The translations under genes and the position numbers were made by a program. Positions 46,691-55,641 of a stretch of DNA of 64,000 nt are shown here, piece by piece. How positions within the stretch are numbered: position 1 is the stretch's first letter; every line of letters starts with the position of its first letter. This stretch comes from VMDJ01 sp965659945. GTDB taxonomy: Bacteria; Pseudomonadota; Gammaproteobacteria; Chromatiales; Chromatiaceae. The notes below the pieces were generated by a model. It searched no databases. It saw nothing but the letters and a program-made list of their open reading frames with translations, and had not been told where the DNA came from. The stretch lies in NCBI GenBank assembly GCA_965659945.1, contig CBFHYJ010000003.1, positions 11,795 to 75,794 on the forward strand, given 5' to 3'.

Positions 46691-47881
46691 GTGTTTAATC
46701 AAGACTTTCAAATCGCCCGCTTACCTGCCGTGCAGTTTGCTGCTGGCGCAATTGATAAGCTGCCCTCTCTGCTACTGCCCTACACCGACAACATTCTCCT
46801 AGTCACAGGCAAAGCGGCTTTTACCGACTCACCTCGCTGGCAGACCCTTACTCAGGCACTGAATGCTACCGGTCGTACCTGGCACCATGTGCGCATTAGC
46901 GATGAGCCTTCACCCGAGCAGATCGATACGCTAGTGAAAGAACATCATGGTCATCAGATTGGTGTGATTGCGGCGATTGGCGGTGGCAGCGTGCTTGATG
47001 CCGCCAAAGCGATTGCTGGCTTATTACCCTCAGGCGACTCGGTACTCGACTACCTTGAAGGCGTGGGTAAAGGGTTGACCTACCAAGGCCCAGCATTGCC
47101 GTGGATTGCTGTACCCACCACCGCCGGTACCGGTAGCGAGGCGACAAAAAATGCGGTGCTCTCATTACGCGGCGAAGGCGGTTATAAAAAATCCTTCCGC
47201 GATGAACAACTTGTTGCACAAGTCGCCTTAATCGATCCTGACCTGCTCGATACCTGCTCACAAGCTCAGCTAGCAGCGAATGGTATGGACGCCTTTACTC
47301 AACTGCTCGAATCGTGGGTATCGCTTGGTGCCAGTCCCTTTACCGATGCCTTATCAAGTCATGCAATGGCGATCTTCCGTGATGGTTTTTGGCCGGCGTA
47401 CAACAACGACGAACATGCTAGCGAAGGTCGCGCCAAGATGGCTTATGCCTCGATGATTTCCGGCATCACGCTCGCACAAGCCGGTTTGGGTTCAGTGCAT
47501 GGCTTAGCTGCACCGCTCGGCGCTTTCTTTCCTGCGCCACATGGCGAAGTCTGCGGCACGCTCTTAGCTGCCGCAACCAAAGCCAACATCGAGATCATGC
47601 GTCGACGGGATAATCAAAACCCAGCGCTGGTGAAATATGCCGAAGCCGGTGTGCTTCTAAGTAATCGTTATGTCTCGAGTGCAGAAGAAGCACAAGACAC
47701 GCTAATTGAAGTGCTCGAAGACTGGCAAGAAAAGCTGCAGCTGCCGCGCTTGTCTGCTTATGGCATGACCGAAGCGGATATTGATCGCGTAGTGAAGAAT
47801 GCCCGCGGTAACAGCATGAAGACCAATCCGGTTCAGCTCACTAATGGTGAATTAGCCGCGTTGATTCAATCGAGGTTATAA
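46691..47881 (+). CDS. Iron-containing alcohol dehydrogenase
   Basis: A 396-residue class III (iron-activated) alcohol dehydrogenase. The NAD-binding region has GVIAAIGGGSVLDAAKAIAG and PTTAGTGSEATKNAVL. The metal site is in DAFTQLLESW and LGSVHGLAAPLGAFFPAPHGEVCG, with the conserved His ligands. The substrate may be a primary alcohol or an aldehyde; it is not readable. The start is GTG 46691 and no strong ribosome site is seen. It stands 60 bases before ycgL. Confidence 0.92.
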   Translation: MFNQDFQIARLPAVQFAAGAIDKLPSLLLPYTDNILLVTGKAAFTDSPRWQTLTQALNATGRTWHHVRISDEPSPEQIDTLVKEHHGHQIGVIAAIGGGSVLDAAKAIAGLLPSGDSVLDYLEGVGKGLTYQGPALPWIAVPTTAGTGSEATKNAVLSLRGEGGYKKSFRDEQLVAQVALIDPDLLDTCSQAQLAANGMDAFTQLLESWVSLGASPFTDALSSHAMAIFRDGFWPAYNNDEHASEGRAKMAYASMISGITLAQAGLGSVHGLAAPLGAFFPAPHGEVCGTLLAAATKANIEIMRRRDNQNPALVKYAEAGVLLSNRYVSSAEEAQDTLIEVLEDWQEKLQLPRLSAYGMTEADIDRVVKNARGNSMKTNPVQLTNGELAALIQSRL

Positions 47882-47940
47882 GCGGCAACAACACACATCG
47901 GGTAAACTGCACACATTGTTAGTTTGCTAAACCCTATGCC

Positions 47941-48204
47941 ATGAATTGCTGGATCTACCGCAGCCCGAAAAAAGACGAGATGTACCTGTACCTCGCCAAG
48001 GAAGATGATTTTGATGCCGTGCCTGAAGAGCTTCTCAAGCGTTTTGGTGCCCCTGCGCAAATCATGGCGCTTGAGCTCACGCCTGAGCGCAAATTAGCCC
48101 GTGAAGATGTGCAGAAGGTTAAAGCAAATCTTGCGGATAAAGGCTATCACCTACAAATGCCACCGACCCTTGTGCCTGACCTGTATCACGGGAATGAAGA
48201 CTGA
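47941..48204 (+). CDS. ycgL: YcgL domain protein
   Basis: An 87-residue protein of the YcgL family, common in gammaproteobacteria and of unknown function. It is recognised by [23 protein letters not shown] and [23 protein letters not shown], ending in LQMPPTL. The stop overlaps the serB start by one base, so it is co-translated with serB. Confidence 0.92.
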   Translation: MNCWIYRSPKKDEMYLYLAKEDDFDAVPEELLKRFGAPAQIMALELTPERKLAREDVQKVKANLADKGYHLQMPPTLVPDLYHGNED

Positions 48205-49406
48205 TGAGTCACCTACTTTCTGTATCGCTACTCAGTGATCGCTCTGCTGAGCATCTGCAACAATTACTCGATGCCTTAAAGACACTCGATGCGCGCATCG
48301 TGGATGTGCAACAACACGAAGGGCACTTTACTGGCTTTGCTAGCTTAGTGATTGACACCCCCTCAGATCACAATCTTGAGAGCGTAAAGCAGCGCCTTGA
48401 TGCTCAAGCGGGCTTGAGTGATGCGCAAATCGATCTGCAAGAGCTCTCGCCGGATGACTTTGCTCATCTGCAAGCGGGTGAAACTGCACCGCGTTTTATC
48501 GCCACGCTGTTAGGTCGCACCCTGTCACCTGACAATATTCAGCAAGTGATCAGCGTCGCGCTGCAGCATGGCTTGCGCCTTGAACGTATTCGCCGCTTGT
48601 CTGAAAACTTATCGGTTAATGCCGAGCGCGCCTGTGTGGAGTTAGCACTGGTGGGTGAGGTCAAAGATATTACGGCTGTACGCAAAGATGTTTTGGCGAT
48701 CAGCCAAGCTTCTGACATCGATATCGCGATTCAAGAGGATGATATCTACCGTCGTCATCGCCGCTTGGTGGTGTTTGATATGGATTCGACGCTGATTAAA
48801 TGTGAAGTGATCGATGAGCTTGCACGTGCTGCCGGCACGGTTGATGAGGTAGCTAAGATCACAGCAGCGGCAATGCGCGGCGAGATTCCGTTTGATGAAA
48901 GTTTCCGTACGCGTCTTGGCACTTTAAAGGGCTTGGATGAAACCGTGCTGAAAAATATCGCCGAGAATCTTCCGATCATGGAAGGTGCTGACCGTTTAAT
49001 GAAAACGCTGAAAGGTCTTGGCTACAAAGTGGGCATCCTTTCGGGTGGCTTTGAGTATTTCGCCGAGCACTTGAAAGTGCGTTGGGGTATTGATTGCATC
49101 TCGGCGAACAAGCTGGAGATTGTCGATGGCAAGATGACCGGTGAAGTGAAAGGCCAGATCATCAATGGTGATGAAAAAGCGCGCCGCTTAAAGATGATGG
49201 CTGAAGAAGCCGGCTTTGATATGGCACAAACCGTGGCCGTTGGCGATGGCGCGAATGATTTACCGATGCTAAGCATTGCGGGCTTAGGCGTGGCGTTTCA
49301 CGCCAAACCATTGGTGCAAGAAAAAGCCAAACATAGCGTTTCAACCCTAGGCTTAGATGCCTTGCTCTACTTATTAGGTATTGCTGACCGCGATATCGAC
49401 GCATGA
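48204..49406 (+). CDS. serB: Phosphoserine phosphatase SerB
   Basis: Last step of serine synthesis, hydrolysing phosphoserine. It has 400 residues, longer than the E. coli form (322), because the N-terminal half holds ACT-like regulatory domains, as in pseudomonads and mycobacteria. The HAD catalytic part begins at VVFDMDSTLIKCEVIDELA (nucleophile Asp) and includes GILSGGFEYFAEHL and VAVGDGANDLPML. It overlaps ycgL upstream by one base and the next gene by four. Confidence 0.96.
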   Translation: MSHLLSVSLLSDRSAEHLQQLLDALKTLDARIVDVQQHEGHFTGFASLVIDTPSDHNLESVKQRLDAQAGLSDAQIDLQELSPDDFAHLQAGETAPRFIATLLGRTLSPDNIQQVISVALQHGLRLERIRRLSENLSVNAERACVELALVGEVKDITAVRKDVLAISQASDIDIAIQEDDIYRRHRRLVVFDMDSTLIKCEVIDELARAAGTVDEVAKITAAAMRGEIPFDESFRTRLGTLKGLDETVLKNIAENLPIMEGADRLMKTLKGLGYKVGILSGGFEYFAEHLKVRWGIDCISANKLEIVDGKMTGEVKGQIINGDEKARRLKMMAEEAGFDMAQTVAVGDGANDLPMLSIAGLGVAFHAKPLVQEKAKHSVSTLGLDALLYLLGIADRDIDA

Positions 49407-50086
49407 AAACGCCGCTGATCTTATTACTGGTCATTGCGGCCGTATTGGGTGGTTCGCTGTTGTTAAAAGAACCCAATAACGAGATCAGTCACCGTAATGA
49501 TCTGCCGTGGATGGTCACGGTGAATACCGACGGCACTTTGGGTGTGTTTGACCTAACGCTCGGTACTAGCACCGTTACCGACGCGGTGAAAAAATTTGGG
49601 CATATCGAAGATGCGGCTTTGTTTCGGCATCAAGATGGCACGCTCGATCTTGAGCTCTATTTTGGCTCTGTGATGCTAGGGCCGATTAAAGCCAAGATTG
49701 TGTCGCGTTTGGATGTGCCGCAAAACAAGCTCAACGAATTAATCACGCTAAACCCTGAACGTGAAGGCTCGCCGACGGGTGATTGGAAGTTTGCGCTACG
49801 CAATTACGATCGCGAATGGCTTGCTCAACAAAAATTACTCAACTTAAGCTACATCCCCGGCACGCGAAGCTTAGATCATGCGTTCTTTTTAAAACGCTTT
49901 GGTGAGCCTGCGATGATGCTGCAAGAAAGTGAGCATGCAGTGAGCTGGTTCTACCCTGAGAAAGGCTTATCGATCTTGATCGATCAGGAAGCTTACGAGG
50001 TGATTGAGTACATTCAGCCTTCGCGCTTCTCACTGGCTGAAGGCGCTGTCGCGTTTGACAAAGCGAGCTTACCCGCCGCGAACTAA
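49403..50086 (+). CDS. Membrane-anchored protein of unknown function
   Basis: A 227-residue protein that I do not recognise. An N-terminal hydrophobic segment (LILLLVIAAVLGGSLLL) acts as a signal anchor. The rest is periplasmic and mixed alpha/beta, with two similar stretches (GTSTVTDAVKKFGHIEDAALF and GTRSLDHAFFLKRFGEPAMML), which suggests an internal duplication of a lipoprotein-like domain of the type that reads G-x-S/T-x-x-x-V-x-x-x-F-G. It is co-translated with serB (four-base overlap). Its end overlaps a convergent small gene by 18 bases. Confidence 0.7.
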   Translation: MKTPLILLLVIAAVLGGSLLLKEPNNEISHRNDLPWMVTVNTDGTLGVFDLTLGTSTVTDAVKKFGHIEDAALFRHQDGTLDLELYFGSVMLGPIKAKIVSRLDVPQNKLNELITLNPEREGSPTGDWKFALRNYDREWLAQQKLLNLSYIPGTRSLDHAFFLKRFGEPAMMLQESEHAVSWFYPEKGLSILIDQEAYEVIEYIQPSRFSLAEGAVAFDKASLPAAN

Positions 50087-50335
50087 GGCATCCATTTTGG
50101 CTTTAGCGGCTTCCCACTGTTCATTGCCAATCTGCTCATCCACCATCATCTCTATCAGCGCATAAGCAATCTGACGTTGCTCAGCATTTAAGTCTTTGAG
50201 CTTATCGAGCTTGAACAGATAGCCCTGACTTTTGAATTCCAAAGTGCTGATCAAGGCATACAAGGTGAGTGCAGGCGCAGAATGAGGGCCTTGTTCGATA
50301 ATTTCGATAACTGAATCGAGTGGATGTGTGGTCAT
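50069..50335 (-). CDS. Small helical protein of unknown function
   Basis: An 88-residue, probably all-helical soluble protein that is not recognised. It has no signal peptide or cysteine and reads DSVIEIIEQGPHSAPALTLYA, DKLKDLNAEQRQIAYALIEMM and EQWEAAKAKMDALVRGG. An ATG with AGCACC upstream is weak. Its 3' end overlaps the neighbouring gene by 18 bases. The composition looks coding and the region is otherwise empty, so it is probably real. Confidence 0.65.
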   Translation of the reverse strand: MTTHPLDSVIEIIEQGPHSAPALTLYALISTLEFKSQGYLFKLDKLKDLNAEQRQIAYALIEMMVDEQIGNEQWEAAKAKMDALVRGG

Positions 50336-50439
50336 TAAGGTGCTCCAAAATTTGCCCTAGTTTACCCGCTTGGCTGTGTGCGCATGAAATCGCGCTTATT
50401 TGATACGCTAGGCGACCTAAAAACGATCAGGAATAACAG

Positions 50440-51639
50440 ATGACGATTGGTACGCCCCTTAGTGCTTCTGCCACCAAAGTGATGTTGCTCGGCTCTGGCG
50501 AGTTAGGTAAAGAGGTGATCATTGAGCTGCAACGTTATGGCGTTGAGGTAATTGCGGTTGATCGTTATGCCAATGCGCCTGGTCATCAAGTCGCGCATCG
50601 TGCGCATGTGATCGACATGACGGATCGCGCAGCCTTGCGTGCATTGATTGATGCGGAGAAGCCAGACCTGATCGTGCCGGAGATCGAAGCGATTGCCACT
50701 GATGAGTTAGCCGCGATTGAACAAGATGGTATCGCAACGGTGATCCCTACCGCACGCGCGACTCAGCTAACGATGAATCGCGAAGGTATTCGTCGTTTAG
50801 CCGCCGAGACCTTAGGTCTGCCGACCTCACCTTATGCCTTTGCCGATAGTCTGGAAGATTGTTTGGCGGCGGCTGAGAAGATTGGTTATCCAGTGATCAT
50901 CAAGCCGGTGATGTCATCATCAGGTAAAGGGCAATCAACGGCGAAAACCGCCGATGAGCTGCAAGGCTGCTGGGATTACGCCATGTCAGCCGGTCGCGTA
51001 AAAGGTGCTCGCATCATTGTTGAGGGCTTTGTTGATTTTGATTATGAGATCACGCAACTGACTGTGCGCTCGGTTAATGCACAAGGTGAGGTGGGAACCA
51101 CCTTCTGTGAGCCCATTGGTCACCGCCAAGAAAAAGGTGACTATGTTGAAAGCTGGCAGCCACAAGCGATGTCGCCGATCGCGTTGCAGAAAGCACGCGA
51201 TGTCGCGAAAAAGATCACCGATGATTTAGGTGGTCGCGGCTTGTTTGGGGTTGAGCTGTTTATCAAAGGTGATGAAGTGTACTTCAGTGAGGTTAGCCCT
51301 CGCCCACATGACACCGGCATGGTGACCATGGCGAGTCAATGGCAAAGCGAGTTCGCTCTGCATGCGCGCGCCATCTTAGGCTTACCGGTTGATGCATCGA
51401 TGAATACCGCTGCCGCCGCGAGCGCGGTGATATACGGCGGCGTTGAGGCAGAAGGTGTCTGCTTTAATAGCTTGGAGTCTGCACTAGCCGAACCGAACAG
51501 CGAGGTACGCCTGTTTGGTAAGCCCGTTGCGTTTGAACGTCGCCGCATGGGTGTCGCATTGAATCGTGCCGAAAGCACCGATACGGCTCGGATGAATGCT
51601 AAGCGCATCGCTGACAGCGTGAAGGTCTGTAAATCATGA
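50440..51639 (+). CDS. purT: Formate-dependent GAR transformylase PurT
   Basis: ATP-grasp enzyme that formylates glycinamide ribonucleotide using formate and ATP in purine synthesis, without folate. It has 399 residues (E. coli 392). The N-terminal domain has [22 protein letters not shown]. The ATP-grasp core has [17 protein letters not shown] and [17 protein letters not shown], and the metal site [17 protein letters not shown] precedes the ATG. It is co-translated with a secreted protein gene by a four-base overlap. Confidence 0.96.
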   Translation: MTIGTPLSASATKVMLLGSGELGKEVIIELQRYGVEVIAVDRYANAPGHQVAHRAHVIDMTDRAALRALIDAEKPDLIVPEIEAIATDELAAIEQDGIATVIPTARATQLTMNREGIRRLAAETLGLPTSPYAFADSLEDCLAAAEKIGYPVIIKPVMSSSGKGQSTAKTADELQGCWDYAMSAGRVKGARIIVEGFVDFDYEITQLTVRSVNAQGEVGTTFCEPIGHRQEKGDYVESWQPQAMSPIALQKARDVAKKITDDLGGRGLFGVELFIKGDEVYFSEVSPRPHDTGMVTMASQWQSEFALHARAILGLPVDASMNTAAAASAVIYGGVEAEGVCFNSLESALAEPNSEVRLFGKPVAFERRRMGVALNRAESTDTARMNAKRIADSVKVCKS

Positions 51640-52229
51640 GATCGCTATTCGCTTTGAGCTTTTGCGCCATTAGCTCCATGGCGATTGCCAACAATGCGCC
51701 TTTGTTGATGACCGACGTGGAAGTCAAAGCACACACTGAGAGGCTCCAGTCACTCACGGGGGAAGCACGCGAGGCTTATCGTAATAACGCTTACGCGCAA
51801 CTCAAACAGCGAGCTGTCGATTTAGGTTACGTCTTACCCGAACGCCCACCCTGGGCTAGCGCTACGTCTCAAGAAGAAATTTTGAAGATGGAAGCGATGA
51901 TCACAATTCAACGTGCCGTCATTGAGGAAGCGAAAGCGGAACTGGCTGCGAAAGCGGCAGCTGCAAAAGAAAAGGCTGCACCGAGTGAGTCGGCTAAACC
52001 TGTTGTCACGCAGAGTGAAGCAAAAAAAGAAAAGCCAGCTGACATTGCTACAGAAAAAGCAGTCACACCAAAAGTTCAACCACAACGTCGTCAATATGTA
52101 TGGCCGCAATATGCGCGCCCGGTGTTCCCACAGCCACCACAAGGGCAAACGCAACGCTGGTCACCTCAACCACTGCCGATAGCACCGTTTCCACCACAGC
52201 GCTTACCGCCACCGCAGCAGCCTCGTTAG
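51636..52229 (+). CDS. Secreted Ala/Lys/Pro-rich protein of unknown function
   Basis: A 197-residue protein with a signal peptide ([17 protein letters not shown]). A helical region with [29 protein letters not shown] follows, then an Ala/Lys/Glu-rich coiled-coil-like segment and a Pro/Gln-rich tail. No catalytic motif or known domain is seen. It overlaps purT by four bases, so it is probably expressed together with it. Its stop (TAG) abuts the stop of the convergent transglycosylase gene with no base in between. Confidence 0.65.
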   Translation: MRSLFALSFCAISSMAIANNAPLLMTDVEVKAHTERLQSLTGEAREAYRNNAYAQLKQRAVDLGYVLPERPPWASATSQEEILKMEAMITIQRAVIEEAKAELAAKAAAAKEKAAPSESAKPVVTQSEAKKEKPADIATEKAVTPKVQPQRRQYVWPQYARPVFPQPPQGQTQRWSPQPLPIAPFPPQRLPPPQQPR

Positions 52230-52808
52230 CTAGCGCTTTATCGTTTCAGCATCTGCCATCAATTGATGAATGCGCTGAACGTAATCACGGGTTTGCTTTG
52301 GCGCATATGGCTTAACTTGTTCCCAACGCGACACATTGTCGTGCTTGCGTTTCGCACGGCTGACGGCGCGCAACATGCGACCAAAACCTGCGTTATAACT
52401 ACCAAAGGTCATTGCAGGAAGATCCTGAGTCTGAAACTCGCCTTTATCTTTCCAGCGTCGGTAGAGCTTACGGTCATAGAAAATGCCTGCGGCAATATTC
52501 CAACGTGGCTGCGTGATATCGGCAAGATAAGGCAGGTCATCTCTGATCTCGTCATAAGTCGACGGCAAAATCTGCATTAAACCAATTGCACCCATGTTGC
52601 TTTTAGCTTTGTGCTTCAGGCTGGATTCGGCAATTGCTTGAGCCTTAAACCAATGCCAGTCGATATGCGGCCCAAAATAATGTTTGGTGTATTTACGAAA
52701 AAGGTGATCGTATTTATCGGTCCATCGGTCATCGCGCACTGATCGATCGCCAAAGGCCAACACGACCGATGACATGCACAGCAAGATAATGAACAGGGAC
52801 TTTCGCAT
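52230..52808 (-). CDS. Lytic transglycosylase (SLT domain)
   Basis: A 192-residue secreted murein hydrolase. The signal peptide (LFIILLCMSSVVLAFG) is followed by an SLT/lysozyme-like domain: the catalytic Glu is in AIAESSLKHKAKS, then MGAIGLMQILPSTYDEI and the C-terminal FGSYNAGFGRM. This is close to the MltE/Slt-type small transglycosylases. It lies 9 bases after the DUF350 gene and is the end of an operon of five genes. Confidence 0.9.
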   Translation of the reverse strand: MRKSLFIILLCMSSVVLAFGDRSVRDDRWTDKYDHLFRKYTKHYFGPHIDWHWFKAQAIAESSLKHKAKSNMGAIGLMQILPSTYDEIRDDLPYLADITQPRWNIAAGIFYDRKLYRRWKDKGEFQTQDLPAMTFGSYNAGFGRMLRAVSRAKRKHDNVSRWEQVKPYAPKQTRDYVQRIHQLMADAETIKR

Positions 52809-52817
52809 AAGTTTGGA

Positions 52818-53048
52818 TCAATTCAAACCTAGGCCAATAACCAAACCCATTGCGACGCCAATACCGATATAAATGCCCATGATCATTTGACCAACGGCTT
52901 GGTTACCATTTTTCAATTGTTCTGGAATGCTGAAGTTCACAATATGGCCAAAGATTTTACATCCCAGCCACATGAACAATAACGTCAAAACACCGCCCAT
53001 GCAGGCGTAGATGATATTTAAGATAATTGGATCAAGCGATTCCGTCAT
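52818..53048 (-). CDS. DUF350-like small membrane protein
   Basis: A 76-residue protein with two transmembrane segments (IILNIIYACMGGVLTLLFMWLGCKIF and VGQMIMGIYIGIGVAMGLVIG) separated by a charged loop with Asn-Gly-Asn-Gln residues. The topology and the NGNQAVGQMI stretch resemble DUF350 proteins, whose function is unknown. It lies 56 bases downstream of the CbiM-like gene and 9 before the transglycosylase gene. Confidence 0.65.
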   Translation of the reverse strand: MTESLDPIILNIIYACMGGVLTLLFMWLGCKIFGHIVNFSIPEQLKNGNQAVGQMIMGIYIGIGVAMGLVIGLGLN

Positions 53049-53104
53049 GGGGCCCCCTCATTTTTTCCTTAGCTTACGCCTTTAACGATCAGGATCAAGC
53101 CAAC

Positions 53105-53731
53105 TTAACGTCCTTTTAAATATTCTTCATCCTTAAAGGACCAAACCCATTGTGGACGCAGGCTGATCAGCACAGTCATCACGATGCCGTTGTAAAATGC
53201 TTCTGGGAACAACATTAGTGGTATATAAATGAGGTATTGCTCAGACAGCACTTCCCAGCTAGCCATATCCGATAAAAACAAACTTAAGGCACCGCCCATC
53301 GCCACGGCTAATGCAACCAATGCGCCGCAGAAAAAGGCATTCACAAAGGTATAGATAAAGAAGTGCTTTGGAAGATAAGCACGCGTTAAACCCAACATCA
53401 CCTGCGTCAAAGTAGCTGGCAACAAGACATGAAGCAAAATCATGCTTGGCACATTCATTATCGGTTCTTGCAAGGCAAGTGTTTGCACAATCACTGCCAA
53501 GCTACCGCCAAGTAACGCGAAGGACCATCCCCACATCAGGGTCAGAAAGGTGATGCCTGAGACATGCCAACTAACACCCTCCATCACAGGGATACGCAGT
53601 GACCAAAAGAGCAATACAACTAACACGCTGAACAAGAACACGTTGATCAGCCGTTGATTACGCATGCGTGACCAATTCGCCCAGCGTAATGCAAGGATCA
53701 ACAGAGGAATGAGCAGAATGGCGCTAAGCAT
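53105..53731 (-). CDS. CbiM-like energy-coupling-factor permease
   Basis: A 208-residue inner-membrane protein with about six segments. It resembles the CbiM/NikM-type permease component of ECF transporters by the WHVSGITFLTLMWGWSFALLGG and LLHVLLPATLTQVMLG segments. The characteristic MHIPDG metal-binding start of true CbiM is absent; the protein begins MLSAILLIPLLILALRW. No ATPase, CbiN or CbiQ gene is nearby. It overlaps the Rieske gene by one base. Function is unclear. Confidence 0.7.
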   Translation of the reverse strand: MLSAILLIPLLILALRWANWSRMRNQRLINVFLFSVLVVLLFWSLRIPVMEGVSWHVSGITFLTLMWGWSFALLGGSLAVIVQTLALQEPIMNVPSMILLHVLLPATLTQVMLGLTRAYLPKHFFIYTFVNAFFCGALVALAVAMGGALSLFLSDMASWEVLSEQYLIYIPLMLFPEAFYNGIVMTVLISLRPQWVWSFKDEEYLKGR

Positions 53732-54108
53732 TAGATCGCCGGAGGCGCCAAGAGCTCGCGAACCGTTGTGATATCAACTTTAACGTCATCGCCCTTTTGC
53801 AGCAGAGGCAGCGCAGTAAGCCCAACACCATTGCACGGGCCACCGGCACATGCACCATCATCAATCACGAAGGCGGCACCATGCACGGCACACTGTATGA
53901 ACTGCGCATCGGCATCGAGAAATTGATCGGGAATCCATTCTAACGGCGCTCCCACATGCGGACACTGATTCACATAGGCATGCAGCGCGTTATCTTTTTT
54001 CACCACGAAGAATGCCGCACCTGAGGTAGAAAGGTCATCAAGTTTGTAGCCTTTCGCTGAAGGATCAGCCGCATCAAGCATCGCATCAATCTCCATCCAC
54101 TCACTCAC
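53731..54108 (-). CDS. Rieske [2Fe-2S] ferredoxin-like protein
   Basis: A 125-residue soluble protein with a Rieske fold. The cluster ligands are CPHVGAPLEW and CAVHGAAF, the classic CxH...CxxH. A further pair, GACAGGPCNG, forms the usual loop of small Rieske proteins in dioxygenase systems. It has no membrane anchor. It is co-translated with the PfkB kinase (four-base overlap) and the CbiM-like permease (one-base overlap). The redox partner is unknown. Confidence 0.88.
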   Translation of the reverse strand: MSEWMEIDAMLDAADPSAKGYKLDDLSTSGAAFFVVKKDNALHAYVNQCPHVGAPLEWIPDQFLDADAQFIQCAVHGAAFVIDDGACAGGPCNGVGLTALPLLQKGDDVKVDITTVRELLAPPAI

Positions 54109-54947
54109 CAGACTACTCCTTCATGCTCAACCGAATCACCTGCTAACTGCACCGCATGCTGCAGAGCTGACTCCACATCCATACCGCGACAGATACCATC
54201 GATCATACCGGCGTTAAACACATCACCCGCGCCAACACTGTCTACAACATGAACGTTTTCTTTTGCTGGCGCGTAAAACATTTGTCCAAAATCGTTCTTT
54301 GCCCATGCCCCCAAGGCGCCCCATGCACAGGTTGCAATGCCATGAAACTCGACTGCTTTCAGAAAGTCGTTGGCATTCGAAAAGCCACGTGATTGTGCAT
54401 ATTCCTTGGAGAAAAAGATCACATCAGCAAATTCAAACATGGCTTCTACGCCTTCATGTGGCTTCTCTATCTCTAATGACACCGGGATGCCGCACATACC
54501 ACGCGCTTTGGACATCATCTGCGGTATTTCAACTAATTCACGCGCTTCAAAATGGAGCCAATCGAATGCACGAATATCTAATTTAAGAAAATGCTCGGCA
54601 TCGTACTCAGGCATATCACGGTGGTGCACGATCGTGCGTGATCCAGTTTCTTCCGATAAAGTGATGAACGAGGTCGGCAAATGGCCTTGTTTCAGCTCTT
54701 GGGCCAAACTGTAATCCACGCCCCAATGGTCAAGCTGTTGCCTTACCCACGTCGCATGATCTGGCAAATTTCCTAGCCAAAAACTTTCATTTTTAAGCCA
54801 TGCAAGCTTCATTGCTGTATTCGCCGCATTACCACCAACGCGACGATGATGATCGGTCGTGCGCACCTTTGAATCTTCATCGGGGTAGGTTTTTACCGTG
54901 TTAACGATATCTTCCGTCAATACACCGATGGTTAGTATGCGTGCCAT
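54105..54947 (-). CDS. PfkB-family sugar kinase (ketohexokinase-like)
   Basis: A 280-residue ribokinase-fold kinase. It starts ILTIGVLTEDIV and continues with HHRRVGGNAANTAMKLAW, the substrate Gly-Gly motif, and LPTSFITLSEETGSRTIVHHRDMPEY. The anion hole and catalytic Asp lie in VDSVGAGDVFNAGMI. The pattern resembles ketohexokinases and other sugar kinases, but the sugar cannot be read. It is the first gene of the operon with the Rieske and CbiM-like genes and is divergent from HU. Confidence 0.88.
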   Translation of the reverse strand: MARILTIGVLTEDIVNTVKTYPDEDSKVRTTDHHRRVGGNAANTAMKLAWLKNESFWLGNLPDHATWVRQQLDHWGVDYSLAQELKQGHLPTSFITLSEETGSRTIVHHRDMPEYDAEHFLKLDIRAFDWLHFEARELVEIPQMMSKARGMCGIPVSLEIEKPHEGVEAMFEFADVIFFSKEYAQSRGFSNANDFLKAVEFHGIATCAWGALGAWAKNDFGQMFYAPAKENVHVVDSVGAGDVFNAGMIDGICRGMDVESALQHAVQLAGDSVEHEGVVW

Positions 54948-55093
54948 TTACTACTCCACAACAGCAAAAATTCATATCCGAATCTTAACGGTGACTTGAA
55001 AATTTGTGTGACAAAAATTCAGTTATAGATGGGCTCAATCTAAACGAGAAAAATTTCGGCAATAAATAACCGTACAGATAAGAAATAAAACTG

Positions 55094-55121
55094 TTGTTAA
55101 TGCATTTTAGTGTGCTATGTT
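55094..55121 (+). promoter_or_regulatory. Candidate sigma-70 promoter for the HU gene
   Basis: TTGTTA (55094-55099) and TATGTT (55116-55121) are 16 bases apart, and the -10 is extended by TGC directly upstream. The leader would be about 37 bases with an AGGAGC ribosome site. Confidence 0.5.
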
Positions 55122-55163
55122 CGCTTTGCTTTTCATCCACCAAACATAAGTTAGGAGCAATTC

Positions 55164-55568
55164 ATGGCAGCAAAAAAAGTTGCGAAGAAAAAAGTCGCTA
55201 AGAAAAAGGTTGCTAAAAAAGCAGCAGTTAAAGCGGCACCAGCAGTAAAGGCCATCTCTACTAAGATGACCAAAACCCAAATCATCGCATCTTTGGCTGA
55301 GACTACCGGTCTTACCAAGAAAGAGATTGCAGCAGTTATGTCAGGTCTTGGTGACTTGGTAACCGCTCACATTAAGAAGCGTGGCTCTGGCGAGTTCACT
55401 ATTCCTGAGACTGGTGTAAAGATCCGTCGTGTTGTTAAGCCAGCACGTAAAGCTCGCATGGGCCGTAACCCAGCGACTGGCGAAGAGATCAAAATCCCAG
55501 CTAAGAAAGCCAGCACCGCTGTTAAGTGTGTTGCTCTTAAAGCTTTGAAAGAAACTGTTAACAGTTAA
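55164..55568 (+). CDS. HU-type DNA-binding protein with histone H1-like Lys/Ala N-terminal tail
   Basis: A 134-residue nucleoid protein. Residues 1-32 are a Lys/Ala/Val repeat (KKVAKK units), like the tails of histone H1-type proteins. Residues from about 36 are a full HU/IHF fold: TKTQIIASLAETTGLTKKEIAAVM, then ITIP-type FTIPETGVKIRRV, the DNA arm with RMGRNPATGEEIKIPAKK and the C-terminal helix. It has its own promoter and terminator and is probably highly expressed. Tailed HU proteins occur in several gammaproteobacteria. Confidence 0.93.
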   Translation: MAAKKVAKKKVAKKKVAKKAAVKAAPAVKAISTKMTKTQIIASLAETTGLTKKEIAAVMSGLGDLVTAHIKKRGSGEFTIPETGVKIRRVVKPARKARMGRNPATGEEIKIPAKKASTAVKCVALKALKETVNS

Positions 55569-55585
55569 TCTTTTGCTTTAATGCG

Positions 55586-55621
55586 AAAAACCCGCTCATC
55601 TTAAGATTGGCGGGTTTTTTT
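55586..55621 (+). terminator. Rho-independent terminator of the HU gene
   Basis: CCCGC (55591-55595) and GCGGG (55610-55614) enclose an inner ATC/GAT pair, with A5 before and T7 after. The A and T runs on both sides make it potentially bidirectional. Confidence 0.85.
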
Positions 55622-55641
55622 ATGCCTGTTACATTAGCGCT

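Noticed and set aside
53105..53731. Cobalt or nickel importer
   Set aside because: CbiM-type metal motif, CbiN, CbiQ and the ATPase are all missing, so a metal-uptake call is not supported.
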